DNA of 7,451 bases, taken from contig DAOVBK010000068.1 of assembly GCA_030670605.1 (NCBI GenBank), forward strand, positions 1 through 7,451, read 5' to 3'. The position numbers and the translations under genes were made by a program. The stretch comes from Candidatus Stahliibacteriota bacterium. Lineage in GTDB: Bacteria > Hydrothermota > Tepidihabitantia > SM23-42. This document shows positions 1 through 6,479 of the stretch, piece after piece. Under the pieces are notes generated by a model, which was not told the DNA's origin, did not search any database, and saw only the letters and a list, made by a program, of their open reading frames with translations. Within the stretch, counting starts at the first letter, position 1; each line of letters opens with the position of its first letter.

Positions 1-1019
1 GATTTACGCGAATGACCAACAAGAATCGGTCGCCTGAATATTGTCAATTCCTTGAGGCGTTTGATGATTTCATAATTGTCTTCGAGCCGTTTTCCAAAAC
101 CAAGACCGGGATCAATGACGATGCGCTCTTCATCAACTCCATTTTGTAGGGCGCAATCCATTCTCTTTGCAAAGTACTCATGCATCTCAGCCATGAGATC
201 TGCGTAGTGCGGTTTTATCTGCATGGTCTTCGGTGTTCCTTTTATGTGCATGAGCACAACCGCAACCTTGCGTCTTGCGACGATGCTCATCATCTTTTTG
301 TCAGAACGCAACCCTGAGATATCATTCACGATTGTTGCACCGTGATCGATCGCGAACTTCGCAACGGCTGCCTTCTGTGTGTCAATAGAGATGGGGATAT
401 TCACTTTCTTAGCGACTGACGGTAGAATTGCTTTCAGTCGCCTGACTTCGTCACGCACACTGACGGCGTCTGAACCAGGACGAGACGACTCGGCACCGAT
501 GTCGATGAAGTCTGCGCCGTATTCTTCCATACTACATGCTATCTGTAACACCGTATCTTCTGTCGAGTACCTGCTCCCGCTATAAAAGGAATCCGGTGTC
601 ACGTTTATAACACCCATGATAAAGGTCCGCGTGAAGCTGATGTTCTTATTACCAAGCCGTAGATGTGGCTCTGTCTTGTCCTGCAGCATAACATCGAGCT
701 GTTGGGACAGGGGGCTGATCCAGGGCTGTTCTTCCATGCGTTGTTTCATTTTCTCGATTTCACGAAGATTCGCAAAGAGTATCGCGGGCATTTTTCTGCG
801 CGCGTTACCGCGGTATGCAGTTTTGGGAATTGCTACGTCAGCACCACAGATAAGCGCGATCTGCTTCAGAACATTCGCCTGAGCACAGGAAAGGTCATCG
901 AATTTCAGAATAGTAGATTGTGCCTTGTTAACAAACAGGGGATAGGCATCGCGGTCGACACCGATTCTTTCTAGTTCTTGAATGACTGTTTGAGGGTTAT
1001 CGAGTATCAATCTCCGCAC
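1..1019 (-). CDS. folP: Dihydropteroate synthase, long form, C-terminus cut by window edge
   Basis: Joins para-aminobenzoate to the pterin pyrophosphate to make dihydropteroate, a cytoplasmic step of folate synthesis. 339 codons are visible and the C-terminal end lies beyond base 1. The TIM-barrel signature motifs are all present: MGVINVTPDSF (134-144), DIGAESSRPGS (172-182), SIDTQ (210-214), NDISG (231-235), MHIKGTPKTMQ (256-266), DPGLGFGK (302-309) and GHSRKS (334-339). Before the barrel lie about 130 residues that the short E. coli-type enzyme lacks. This matches, from memory, the long FolP of Geobacter-like bacteria; the role of this extension is not known to me. The start is taken as GTG at 1019 because an in-frame TAG lies at 1025-1023 and a promoter -10 box ends 5 nt upstream. 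An in-frame TTG at 1010 is the alternative. It follows the HD-GYP gene after 46 bp but has its own promoter. The identification is firm; the exact start is less so. Confidence 0.95.
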   Translation of the reverse strand, partial: MRRLILDNPQTVIQELERIGVDRDAYPLFVNKAQSTILKFDDLSCAQANVLKQIALICGADVAIPKTAYRGNARRKMPAILFANLREIEKMKQRMEEQPWISPLSQQLDVMLQDKTEPHLRLGNKNISFTRTFIMGVINVTPDSFYSGSRYSTEDTVLQIACSMEEYGADFIDIGAESSRPGSDAVSVRDEVRRLKAILPSVAKKVNIPISIDTQKAAVAKFAIDHGATIVNDISGLRSDKKMMSIVARRKVAVVLMHIKGTPKTMQIKPHYADLMAEMHEYFAKRMDCALQNGVDEERIVIDPGLGFGKRLEDNYEIIKRLKELTIFRRPILVGHSRK

Positions 1020-1024
1020 GGGCT

Positions 1025-1052
1025 ATTATATATAGGTAAGACAGTTAGTCAA
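1025..1052 (-). promoter_or_regulatory. folP promoter, sigma70-type, probably giving leaderless mRNA
   Basis: Read on the minus strand there is TTGACT (1052-1047), a 16-bp spacer, then TATAAT (1030-1025). Only 5 nt (AGCCC) separate the -10 box from the GTG start at 1019, so initiation 6-7 nt past the box would fall on the start codon itself. No Shine-Dalgarno site can fit. The promoter fills nearly the whole 46-bp gap after the HD-GYP stop. It shares TTGACTAA and TATATATAAT, in the same spacing, with the rpmH promoter. Confidence 0.8.
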
Positions 1053-1065
1053 TAGCACGAGCGGT

Positions 1066-2430
1066 CTACACAAAGTATGTGGCAACGTCTACCCGGAATT
1101 TTTGCGGGTAAATCGCTTTTACGATTTTGATGTGTTTCTCCACTGATAGGTCGATCATTCTGCCGTCGGTTTTTTTCTTCTGCGCGTCACGTACCAATTT
1201 CACAAACGGTCGTGCGAGGTGCCCTTGGTTCTGCCGTATCACAAGACAGACTTCACCTGACGTGAGTTCCAGACAACTGCCAACTGGATAGATACCGGAC
1301 AGCTGGATGAATGCCTTAACGAGCACCGGATCATAGAAGATATTCTGATGCTTCCAGAGAATCCTCAGGACGATATGCGGAAGATAGGGGATAGGCTGAT
1401 ACACGCGGGAGGTCGTCATTGCGTCATATGAATCGCAGATACGGACGATACGGGCGAACAGGGTCGGCTTCTGGTCCTCTTCATGCGCTGGATACCCTGA
1501 CCCATCAAAGTTCCAATGGTGTTGATAGGCAACGGTGATGGAGACGAGTCCTATCTCATCAAGACCACGCGTCTTGAGAATTTCGGTTACGCCATAGTCA
1601 GAATGGTGTTTGATGATTTCCCATTCTTCCTCGGTGAGCTTACCGGGTTTGTAGATCAACTGCTTGGGGATCTCAACCTTGCCGATATCGTGCAACAATC
1701 CCGCAGTGCCGAGCCGGGCAAGCGCCTTTTTTGATAAACCTAAGCGCTGACCGAGAGCGAGCGACAGAATAGCAACATTGAGAGAATGGTTGTACGTGTA
1801 TTCATCAAAGTCCTTGATCGCGGTGAGCGCCATGAGACCGATTTCATCCTGCGACAGCGCGTTGATGAGATTGTAGACAATGCGTCGTGAACTCTTCACA
1901 TCAACTGCCTGGTTGGTCCAGAGATTGTGCAGTAGATTCTTTGTCACCTTGAGTGCCCGGAAATAGGTTCGCTTGATGTGTTCGCCATCGCGCAGGAAAT
2001 CAGGGATCTCATCTTCTTCGGTTGCAAATTCTATGTTGATATGGTCGAACGTGCCCGATGCGAAATGCTTTTGAAATGTATCTTGTTCTTCTTTGAAGAC
2101 AGAGGCAAAGATGATTATTTCATCTTTGTCAATTCCCGGAAGAAACGTAAGCGTTTTTACTCCGATGGTTTTCAATTTATCATGTATGAACTGGAGACTC
2201 GCATAACCATCGATTTCGAATCGTAGCCGTTGTTTATTGAAGAAAATGTAATCCATGTACCGGACGAGCTCGATGTGGTTGTACATATTGAGCAGCGTAT
2301 TGACATAGTACATGAGCCGTTTCGCAGCGTTCTGTACGACATCGTTATTGAGGTCATATACCTGTAAGTCTTTTATCAATGCATAGAAAAGTGATACAAG
2401 GTTCGCACCAGATTTGTCAGTCGCAATCAT
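1066..2430 (-). CDS. HD-GYP domain protein, probable cyclic-di-GMP phosphodiesterase
   Basis: 454 residues and no membrane segment, so probably cytoplasmic. Residues about 205-350 form an HD-GYP domain: H215, the H247-D248 pair in LLHDIGK, H275/H276, H304/H305 and the DGSGYP motif at 309-314, followed by D333 and D336. All metal-binding positions I can place are present, so it should be able to hydrolyse cyclic-di-GMP, although activity is inferred. Residues about 11-114 form an N-terminal domain that resembles the start of the neighbouring HEAT protein (helix, two strands ending in a basic-hydrophobic hairpin, then GI-x-TLTF-like strand and an acidic helix). Residues about 380-454 are the beta-rich tail (PVGSCLELTSGEV) common after HD-GYP domains. 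The ATG overlaps the HEAT stop codon as ATGA, so translation is probably coupled; the nearest SD-like AAAGG (2448-2444) is 13 nt away, which is too far to be convincing. No terminator is seen after it. Confidence 0.9.
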   Translation of the reverse strand: MIATDKSGANLVSLFYALIKDLQVYDLNNDVVQNAAKRLMYYVNTLLNMYNHIELVRYMDYIFFNKQRLRFEIDGYASLQFIHDKLKTIGVKTLTFLPGIDKDEIIIFASVFKEEQDTFQKHFASGTFDHINIEFATEEDEIPDFLRDGEHIKRTYFRALKVTKNLLHNLWTNQAVDVKSSRRIVYNLINALSQDEIGLMALTAIKDFDEYTYNHSLNVAILSLALGQRLGLSKKALARLGTAGLLHDIGKVEIPKQLIYKPGKLTEEEWEIIKHHSDYGVTEILKTRGLDEIGLVSITVAYQHHWNFDGSGYPAHEEDQKPTLFARIVRICDSYDAMTTSRVYQPIPYLPHIVLRILWKHQNIFYDPVLVKAFIQLSGIYPVGSCLELTSGEVCLVIRQNQGHLARPFVKLVRDAQKKKTDGRMIDLSVEKHIKIVKAIYPQKFRVDVATYFV

Positions 2431-3962
2431 TTTTGTTTGAGTGCCTTTGCGCAGGCGCGCCGTATATGTTTATTTCTTTTTTTGAGTCCGTTTTGAAGAA
2501 TCTGTAACGAATCCGGATTGTCCATTGAGGCGAGCGCCATCGCCGCAAGTTCTCGCATTGTCCGGTATCGTCTTCTGCCAAACAGTACCCACTTACAAAG
2601 TATTTTCTCTAACTCTCTCGCAATTTCTTTGCTGCCGTTCGCAACGAGACAGGAGAAGTGTTCCTTTTGCTCGGGAAATTCAAGTGATCGAAAATCTTTA
2701 CTCTTGATCCGTCGGATGAGTTCCTCAACCAGCTGCGGATAACTTATCCGCGTGAGCGCCTGCAGCGCCTTGACGCGCACGGTCGGATTGACGTCATCGA
2801 GGAAACGTGCGATATGATGACCCGTTCCATTGTTCTCGAATGCACTGATGATTTCGGCTCTTACATCTGGGTGTGCATGATGCATGAGTGGTTCTAAAAG
2901 GGTGGTCGTATCCTTAGTCCGCATAAGACCTATAATAGCCACTGCGTTGATGACGGTCGGCACATCTTTGCTGTTGAGGAAATTCGAAACTGGTACAACA
3001 TCATCTTGCGCAATGTATGCAATTCTGTTACGGGGTGCATAGAGCCGGTCAGGTCGTTTAACATGTGCCATAAGTTTGATGAAAAACGGTATCGACTTTT
3101 TTGAGAACAACCCGATAAAGGCGATGAACTCATTGAAGGTCTCATCAGACGCAATGTTCACCAAATCTGTGAAACCCATGATTGTCGTTTCATTTTCAAA
3201 CTTGTCAATCGTATTGATCCCGGTATACTCTTCGACTTTGTCAACAATACGCCGTGCATTCAGGAAATCCCGGTTATCGACACACCGTCCGAGGAGTTCC
3301 GTAAGACTGTCCATGATCTCTTGAGATTGTTCTGTTTTCAAAAAGTTGATCAATGTTGCTATTACTGTGGGAATGACAGAGAACCGTTCCACGTTTAACA
3401 CATCCGACTTGAGTACATTAATTTCTTCCGGTGTCACTTCAACATCGACCGGTGTTTGCATATCTACTTGTTCCCTGCGTATGATTTCTTCTGTCTTTGC
3501 ATCATAATCAACATTGTAGATTGTCTGTTTAGGCGTAGCATACTGTAGCTCCTCTTCCTCCTCTTCTATAACATAGAACGTAATGTGGATGAGATCAGCC
3601 TCCCACAGACCGAGGGCAACATCATAGTCCCGTGAAGCCCTGCTGACGCATCCCAGAAAAGCGATCATTTCCTCTTCAGTCATACCTTCAGAAAAGGTGA
3701 TCTTGCGTATGCCGTCTCTGAAGAGACGGAACGGAAGGCTCGTGTCCTTCTCAAAATCCTCATATACGACGTTTCCTGCATACATGAGTGTAAACTGCTC
3801 TACCTGGAAGCTCAGCTCTTGACGTTTTTTGAGGAATGCTGACAGTTTTGCCGTCAGTGGCTCATAAAAGTTCTTGGACGAGGGGTGCTGTGCGCCATAC
3901 ATCTGGATCGCCTTGATCGATTTGATCAAGGGCCGTACAATATCGGTCAGTGGAGTAGCCAT
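2427..3962 (-). CDS. HEAT-repeat protein with N-terminal domain shared with the HD-GYP neighbour
   Basis: 511 residues with no signal peptide or membrane helix. Residues about 9-108 form an alpha/beta domain (MYGAQHPSS at 21-29, a helix, then GNVVYEDF at 63-70 and a KITFSEGMTEEE strand-helix at 87-98) that aligns by eye with the start of the HD-GYP protein encoded next. A charged linker follows with six glutamates at 133-138. From about 190 onwards the protein is helical and repetitive. Clear HEAT-like units lie at about 335-380 (HPDVRAEIISAF), 382-407 (NPTVRVKALQAL) and 470-511 (KHIRRACAKAL). Such repeats are scaffolds for protein binding, so a role as partner or regulator of the HD-GYP enzyme is a reasonable inference. 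It is the first gene of its operon, with a promoter close upstream. The ATG at 3962 is chosen because the -10 box lies just 11 nt upstream; an ATG at 3972 is in another frame. The precise function is unknown. Confidence 0.85.
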   Translation of the reverse strand: MATPLTDIVRPLIKSIKAIQMYGAQHPSSKNFYEPLTAKLSAFLKKRQELSFQVEQFTLMYAGNVVYEDFEKDTSLPFRLFRDGIRKITFSEGMTEEEMIAFLGCVSRASRDYDVALGLWEADLIHITFYVIEEEEEELQYATPKQTIYNVDYDAKTEEIIRREQVDMQTPVDVEVTPEEINVLKSDVLNVERFSVIPTVIATLINFLKTEQSQEIMDSLTELLGRCVDNRDFLNARRIVDKVEEYTGINTIDKFENETTIMGFTDLVNIASDETFNEFIAFIGLFSKKSIPFFIKLMAHVKRPDRLYAPRNRIAYIAQDDVVPVSNFLNSKDVPTVINAVAIIGLMRTKDTTTLLEPLMHHAHPDVRAEIISAFENNGTGHHIARFLDDVNPTVRVKALQALTRISYPQLVEELIRRIKSKDFRSLEFPEQKEHFSCLVANGSKEIARELEKILCKWVLFGRRRYRTMRELAAMALASMDNPDSLQILQNGLKKRNKHIRRACAKALKQK

Positions 3963-3973
3963 GGTCTAACATG

Positions 3974-4001
3974 AGTATAAACATTTATTTAATTACGTCA
4001 A
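3974..4001 (-). promoter_or_regulatory. Promoter of the HEAT/HD-GYP operon
   Basis: On the minus strand TTGACG (4001-3996) is followed by a 16-bp AT-rich spacer and TATACT (3979-3974). The ATG of the HEAT gene begins 11 nt past the -10 box, so the expected leader is only about 5 nt (AGACC) and carries no Shine-Dalgarno site. The -35 box begins 14 bp from the edge of the palindromic octamer array. Confidence 0.7.
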
Positions 4002-4015
4002 GAAGGAATTGCACC

Positions 4016-4108
4016 TATTAGTCTTATCGTCGGATATTCGTATAGTCCGATGGTCAAATCATTGGTGTGACCATAAGACAATGAGACGATAGGACAATCA
4101 GACTAATG
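4016..4108. repeat. Palindromic array of two sets of five 8-bp tandem repeats
   Basis: Right arm (4069-4108): five tandem octamers of consensus GACNATNR, with GAC at 4069, 4077, 4085, 4093 and 4101. A is fixed at position 5 and a purine at position 8; T at position 6 holds in four of five. Left arm (4016-4055): five octamers of the opposite orientation NNATNGTC, ending in GTC at 4021, 4029, 4045 and 4053, and in TTC at 4037. The arms are separated by 13 bp (4056-4068). The outermost copies pair exactly over ATTAGTCT/AGACTAAT (4017-4024 with 4100-4107), and the innermost over ATGGTCA/TGACCAT (4050-4056 with 4068-4074), which leaves an 11-nt loop. The array lies between the divergent promoters and contains no gene. 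It could be a regulator-binding array, a cruciform or a small mobile palindrome; nothing in the sequence decides which. Confidence 0.8.
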
Positions 4109-4161
4109 ATTATAGCAGCGATGCCCAAGAACGATAGACAAAGCCTCATACACCAGCACTG

Positions 4162-4189
4162 TTGACTAATTGCGATTCTTATATATAAT
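4162..4189 (+). promoter_or_regulatory. rpmH operon promoter, probably giving leaderless mRNA
   Basis: TTGACT (4162-4167), a 16-bp spacer, and a perfect TATAAT (4184-4189). The rpmH ATG begins 7 nt after the last base of the -10 box, exactly where transcription would be expected to start. The bases between (TGCTGC) contain no Shine-Dalgarno site. Bases 4109-4161, between the octamer array and this promoter, show nothing further that I can identify. Confidence 0.85.
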
Positions 4190-4195
4190 TGCTGC

Positions 4196-4330
4196 ATGAA
4201 AAGAACATACCAGCCAAGCCGTCGAAAAAGACAGAAAAAACACGGATTTCGGAGTCGCATGAAGACCCGGAACGGGCGTGATGTAATAAAACGAAGACGG
4301 AAAAAGGGACGAAAACGGCTTGCTGTGTAG
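4196..4330 (+). CDS. rpmH: Large ribosomal subunit protein bL34
   Basis: 44 residues, the usual bL34 length, and extremely basic. It begins [20 protein letters not shown], which is close to the universal bL34 start [18 protein letters not shown], and continues with MKTRNGRDV and an Arg/Lys-rich tail ending KRLAV. It binds 23S rRNA in the 50S subunit. It is the first gene of the rightward operon. The start codon coincides with the predicted transcription start, so a leaderless message is likely. rnpA follows after 14 nt, the order seen in most bacteria. Confidence 0.98.
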   Translation: MKRTYQPSRRKRQKKHGFRSRMKTRNGRDVIKRRRKKGRKRLAV

Positions 4331-4344
4331 GGGCGAAGCTATAG

Positions 4345-4707
4345 TTGGCTCTTCGAGGACGTAAACGTATACAAAAAAGTGATCCGGTCAATTACTGCGG
4401 ATTACCGAAAGAAGATAGACTAAAAGGTGCGCAGCATTTTCGTAAGCTCTTTGCGGAGGGAAAACGATTTCGCCGCGGCAGTTTGACAATCATATTTCTA
4501 CCTTCAGACGAGCAATTGGCTGGTTTTGTTGCCTCCAAACATGTTGGCGGCGCGGTTAAGCGGAACAAAGTAAAAAGAATTCTTAGGGAGGCATATCGAA
4601 TGAATAGAGCTAGTTTTGAGGGATTGAAGGTTATACTCTATGCCCATGGTCCTCTCTCTTTTGATGAGGCGATTGCTGTGTTCAGGCAATTTGAGGAGGG
4701 GAGATGA
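4345..4707 (+). CDS. rnpA: Ribonuclease P protein component
   Basis: 120 residues; the protein subunit that helps the RNase P RNA remove 5' leaders from precursor tRNAs. Family landmarks: GLPKEDRLK (19-27), FRKLFAEGKRF (32-42), and the RNA-binding signature KRNKVKRILREAYR (72-85), which corresponds to the usual RNR-x-x-KR-x-x-RE motif with RNK in place of RNR. The start is TTG at 4345: an in-frame TAG sits immediately upstream at 4342-4344, and there is no ATG, GTG or further TTG before the conserved core. This gives an 18-residue basic extension before GLPK. The upstream G-rich stretch at 4330-4334 could act as a weak ribosome site about 10 nt from the start. Its stop overlaps the yidD start (ATGA). 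Confidence 0.95.
   Translation: MALRGRKRIQKSDPVNYCGLPKEDRLKGAQHFRKLFAEGKRFRRGSLTIIFLPSDEQLAGFVASKHVGGAVKRNKVKRILREAYRMNRASFEGLKVILYAHGPLSFDEAIAVFRQFEEGR
4694..4699 (+). promoter_or_regulatory. Strong Shine-Dalgarno site for yidD
   Basis: A perfect AGGAGG lies inside the end of rnpA, 4 nt before the yidD ATG at 4704. It fixes that start and contrasts with the leaderless first gene of the same operon. Confidence 0.8.
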
Positions 4708-4952
4708 GGCACATCCTCATATTCTTCATTCATCTCTATCAACGTTCTCTTGGACTACTGTTCCCGCGTGTGTGTCGGTTCGAGCCGACCTGTTCGCAGT
4801 ATGCTATTGATGCGCTCAAAGAACATGGCGTATGCAAGGGGTTTGCCTTGAGCGTGTGGCGCATTGTGCGCTGTAACCCTCTGTCGCACGGAGGATGGGA
4901 TCCTGTACCTCGCGTGCAGGACCACATGTATGACAATGACCGGAAAGGGTAG
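4704..4952 (+). CDS. yidD: Membrane protein insertion efficiency factor YidD
   Basis: 82 residues, a normal length for the family. YidD is a small inner-membrane-associated protein that helps YidC-dependent insertion. Family features seen: an N-terminal amphipathic/hydrophobic stretch with a YQR motif (12-14), CRFEPTCSQYA (24-34), which matches the conserved C-R-F-x-P-T-C-S-x-Y-A, a helix with HG-x-x-KG (41-46), and RCNPLSHGGWDPVP (56-69). All three typical cysteines (C24, C30, C57) are present. It overlaps rnpA by 4 nt and stops 6 nt before yidC. yidC lies in the same reading frame, so the two genes are separated only by TAG and two sense codons. Confidence 0.97.
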   Translation: MRHILIFFIHLYQRSLGLLFPRVCRFEPTCSQYAIDALKEHGVCKGFALSVWRIVRCNPLSHGGWDPVPRVQDHMYDNDRKG

Positions 4953-4958
4953 GTATTA

Positions 4959-6479
4959 GTGAGTGATCGAACAAGAACAGCAATCGCATTTCTGTTGATA
5001 ATCGGCATTCTCGTCATCTGGAGCCTGATGAGCCGCAAAAAGCCGGTTGAGACAACAGAGCCGGTCGTATCAGACACACTTCCTGAAGAAACAGTTGTTG
5101 CGACACCAGAGCCAACGCAAGAAACGCATCTGCTTGATGCAGACTCCTTTGTTGTGGACCGGGAAAAGTTCAGAATTGTGCTTTCGTCAGCAGGCGGTTC
5201 TGTACGGTCCTTCTATCTAAAGGATTATGATGCTAATGTTGTGCCCGAGGACAGACATCTCTTTGTGACGACTGACGCTGGCGGTGTAGTTCCCCTTTTC
5301 AAGGCGTTGGTCACTCATGATTCTATCATTTTTCTGTCTGATGACCTGCCAATACGAAAGGTCTACCATTTTAACAATGCAGACGGTTTTCAATTGACTT
5401 CGCATGCCGCAGACGAAGTGGACCGTGTACTCAGTTTGCGGTCTGGACTTCGTGTTACTGAAGAAAAAAACAGAAATGAAGACCTACGGCATTTTAACGT
5501 GTATCTAAGAAACGAGAAGGTTGAAAAAATAACGGGTAAAATCAAGGATGAATTCAGTTACGCAGGAACAGTCGACTGGTTTGCCCTGCGCAGCAAATAT
5601 TTTGTTTTGGTCGTGAACAGTATACAGGGTGTTGATGGCCTCAATTTCTACAAGCTACCCAAGGAACAGGCAAATGCCGGACATGGAAGGGACGGTCACC
5701 TGCAGCATGCGGCGTTCGGGTGTTACTACATGCGTGGAGGTGGCAACCAATACGGAGCTGAGATCGTGACGAAGCAGACGCTCAACGTGTCGGTTATGCT
5801 CCTGCCGGTTAAGCACTCGGTGCTCGCTCAGTATGATAGGGGCTACGAGAGCATAACATCGGGCGGTATTCTCGGTCCGATTTCACGGTTTTTCCTACGC
5901 ATCTTCAATTTCTTCTATTCGCTCATCGGCAATTACGGTTTTGCGATCATGCTCTTTGGGATAATGATTAAACTGATATTCTTCCCGCTTTCGCGACAGA
6001 TGATTGCGAGCCAACACAAGATGCAGATGATTCAACCGGAAATGAAAAAACTCCAGAAAAGGTACAAGGAAGACCCGCAGCGACTGAACCAGGAGACGAT
6101 GCAGTTGTACAAAACCTACAAGGTGAATCCATTTTCTGGCTGTTTACCACTTGTGATACAGATGCCGATTTTCTTTGCACTGTACCAGACGCTCATAACC
6201 TCAATCGAGTTCAGACAGGCATCCTTTATTTTTTGGATAACTGACTTGTCACTCAAAGATCCGTACTACGTATTACCCATTGCCATGGGTGTCATCATGC
6301 TTGTGCAATCGCTGCTCACGACGGTTGACCCGCGACAGCGGTTTATGGTTCTTTTCATGCCTGTTATTATGGTCTTTATATTTTTGAATTTTCCATCTGG
6401 ACTACAATTATATTGGTTTACGTATAATATTTTGACGGTGATTGAGCATATTATGACGAAACGAGGAGGCCTGAAATGA
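4959..6479 (+). CDS. yidC: Membrane protein insertase YidC, two-membrane type
   Basis: 506 residues. It inserts and folds inner-membrane proteins, alone or with SecYEG. Residues 8-24 are a first membrane helix that also anchors the large periplasmic domain (about 60-300), preceded by a Pro/Glu/Thr-rich linker. The insertase core starts about 305 (GPISRFFLRIF), with membrane segments near 325-344, 393-414, 434-454 and 461-481. The cytoplasmic coiled hairpin between the first two of these is rich in Met, Gln and Lys (347-388). K338 in IMIKLIFFPL stands where E. coli has the groove arginine R366; lysine is an acceptable substitution there. FPSGLQLYWFTYN (478-490) is the family's C-terminal signature. 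The start is GTG at 4959, with AGGT at 4951-4954 as a weak ribosome site. The periplasmic domain points to a diderm cell. It overlaps khpB by 4 nt. Confidence 0.97.
   Translation: MSDRTRTAIAFLLIIGILVIWSLMSRKKPVETTEPVVSDTLPEETVVATPEPTQETHLLDADSFVVDREKFRIVLSSAGGSVRSFYLKDYDANVVPEDRHLFVTTDAGGVVPLFKALVTHDSIIFLSDDLPIRKVYHFNNADGFQLTSHAADEVDRVLSLRSGLRVTEEKNRNEDLRHFNVYLRNEKVEKITGKIKDEFSYAGTVDWFALRSKYFVLVVNSIQGVDGLNFYKLPKEQANAGHGRDGHLQHAAFGCYYMRGGGNQYGAEIVTKQTLNVSVMLLPVKHSVLAQYDRGYESITSGGILGPISRFFLRIFNFFYSLIGNYGFAIMLFGIMIKLIFFPLSRQMIASQHKMQMIQPEMKKLQKRYKEDPQRLNQETMQLYKTYKVNPFSGCLPLVIQMPIFFALYQTLITSIEFRQASFIFWITDLSLKDPYYVLPIAMGVIMLVQSLLTTVDPRQRFMVLFMPVIMVFIFLNFPSGLQLYWFTYNILTVIEHIMTKRGGLK
6464..6469 (+). 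promoter_or_regulatory. Strong Shine-Dalgarno site for khpB
   Basis: A perfect AGGAGG in the last codons of yidC, 6 nt before the khpB ATG at 6476, so this gene can recruit ribosomes itself as well as by coupling. Confidence 0.85.

Noticed and set aside
379..974. Plus-strand open frames opposite folP
   Set aside because: They are antisense to a gene with all dihydropteroate synthase motifs and have no recognisable family, ribosome site or promoter.
2427..2460. A separate promoter or strong ribosome site for the HD-GYP gene
   Set aside because: Only a distant AAAGG (13 nt from ATG) is present and no -35/-10 pair was seen; coupling through the ATGA overlap explains its expression.
1516..3324. 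Short open frames on either strand within the HD-GYP and HEAT genes
   Set aside because: They lie wholly inside well-supported genes and their sequences resemble no protein family.
4016..4108. Rho-independent terminator, CRISPR array or DnaA-box cluster
   Set aside because: There is no GC-rich stem with a T-run; the 8-bp units have no spacers and are far too short for CRISPR; no TTATCCACA-like DnaA boxes are seen in 3963-4195, although rpmH often lies near the origin in other bacteria.
4054..4391. Minus-strand open frames across the rpmH/rnpA region
   Set aside because: They overlap rpmH and rnpA or the palindromic array and have no coding signature.
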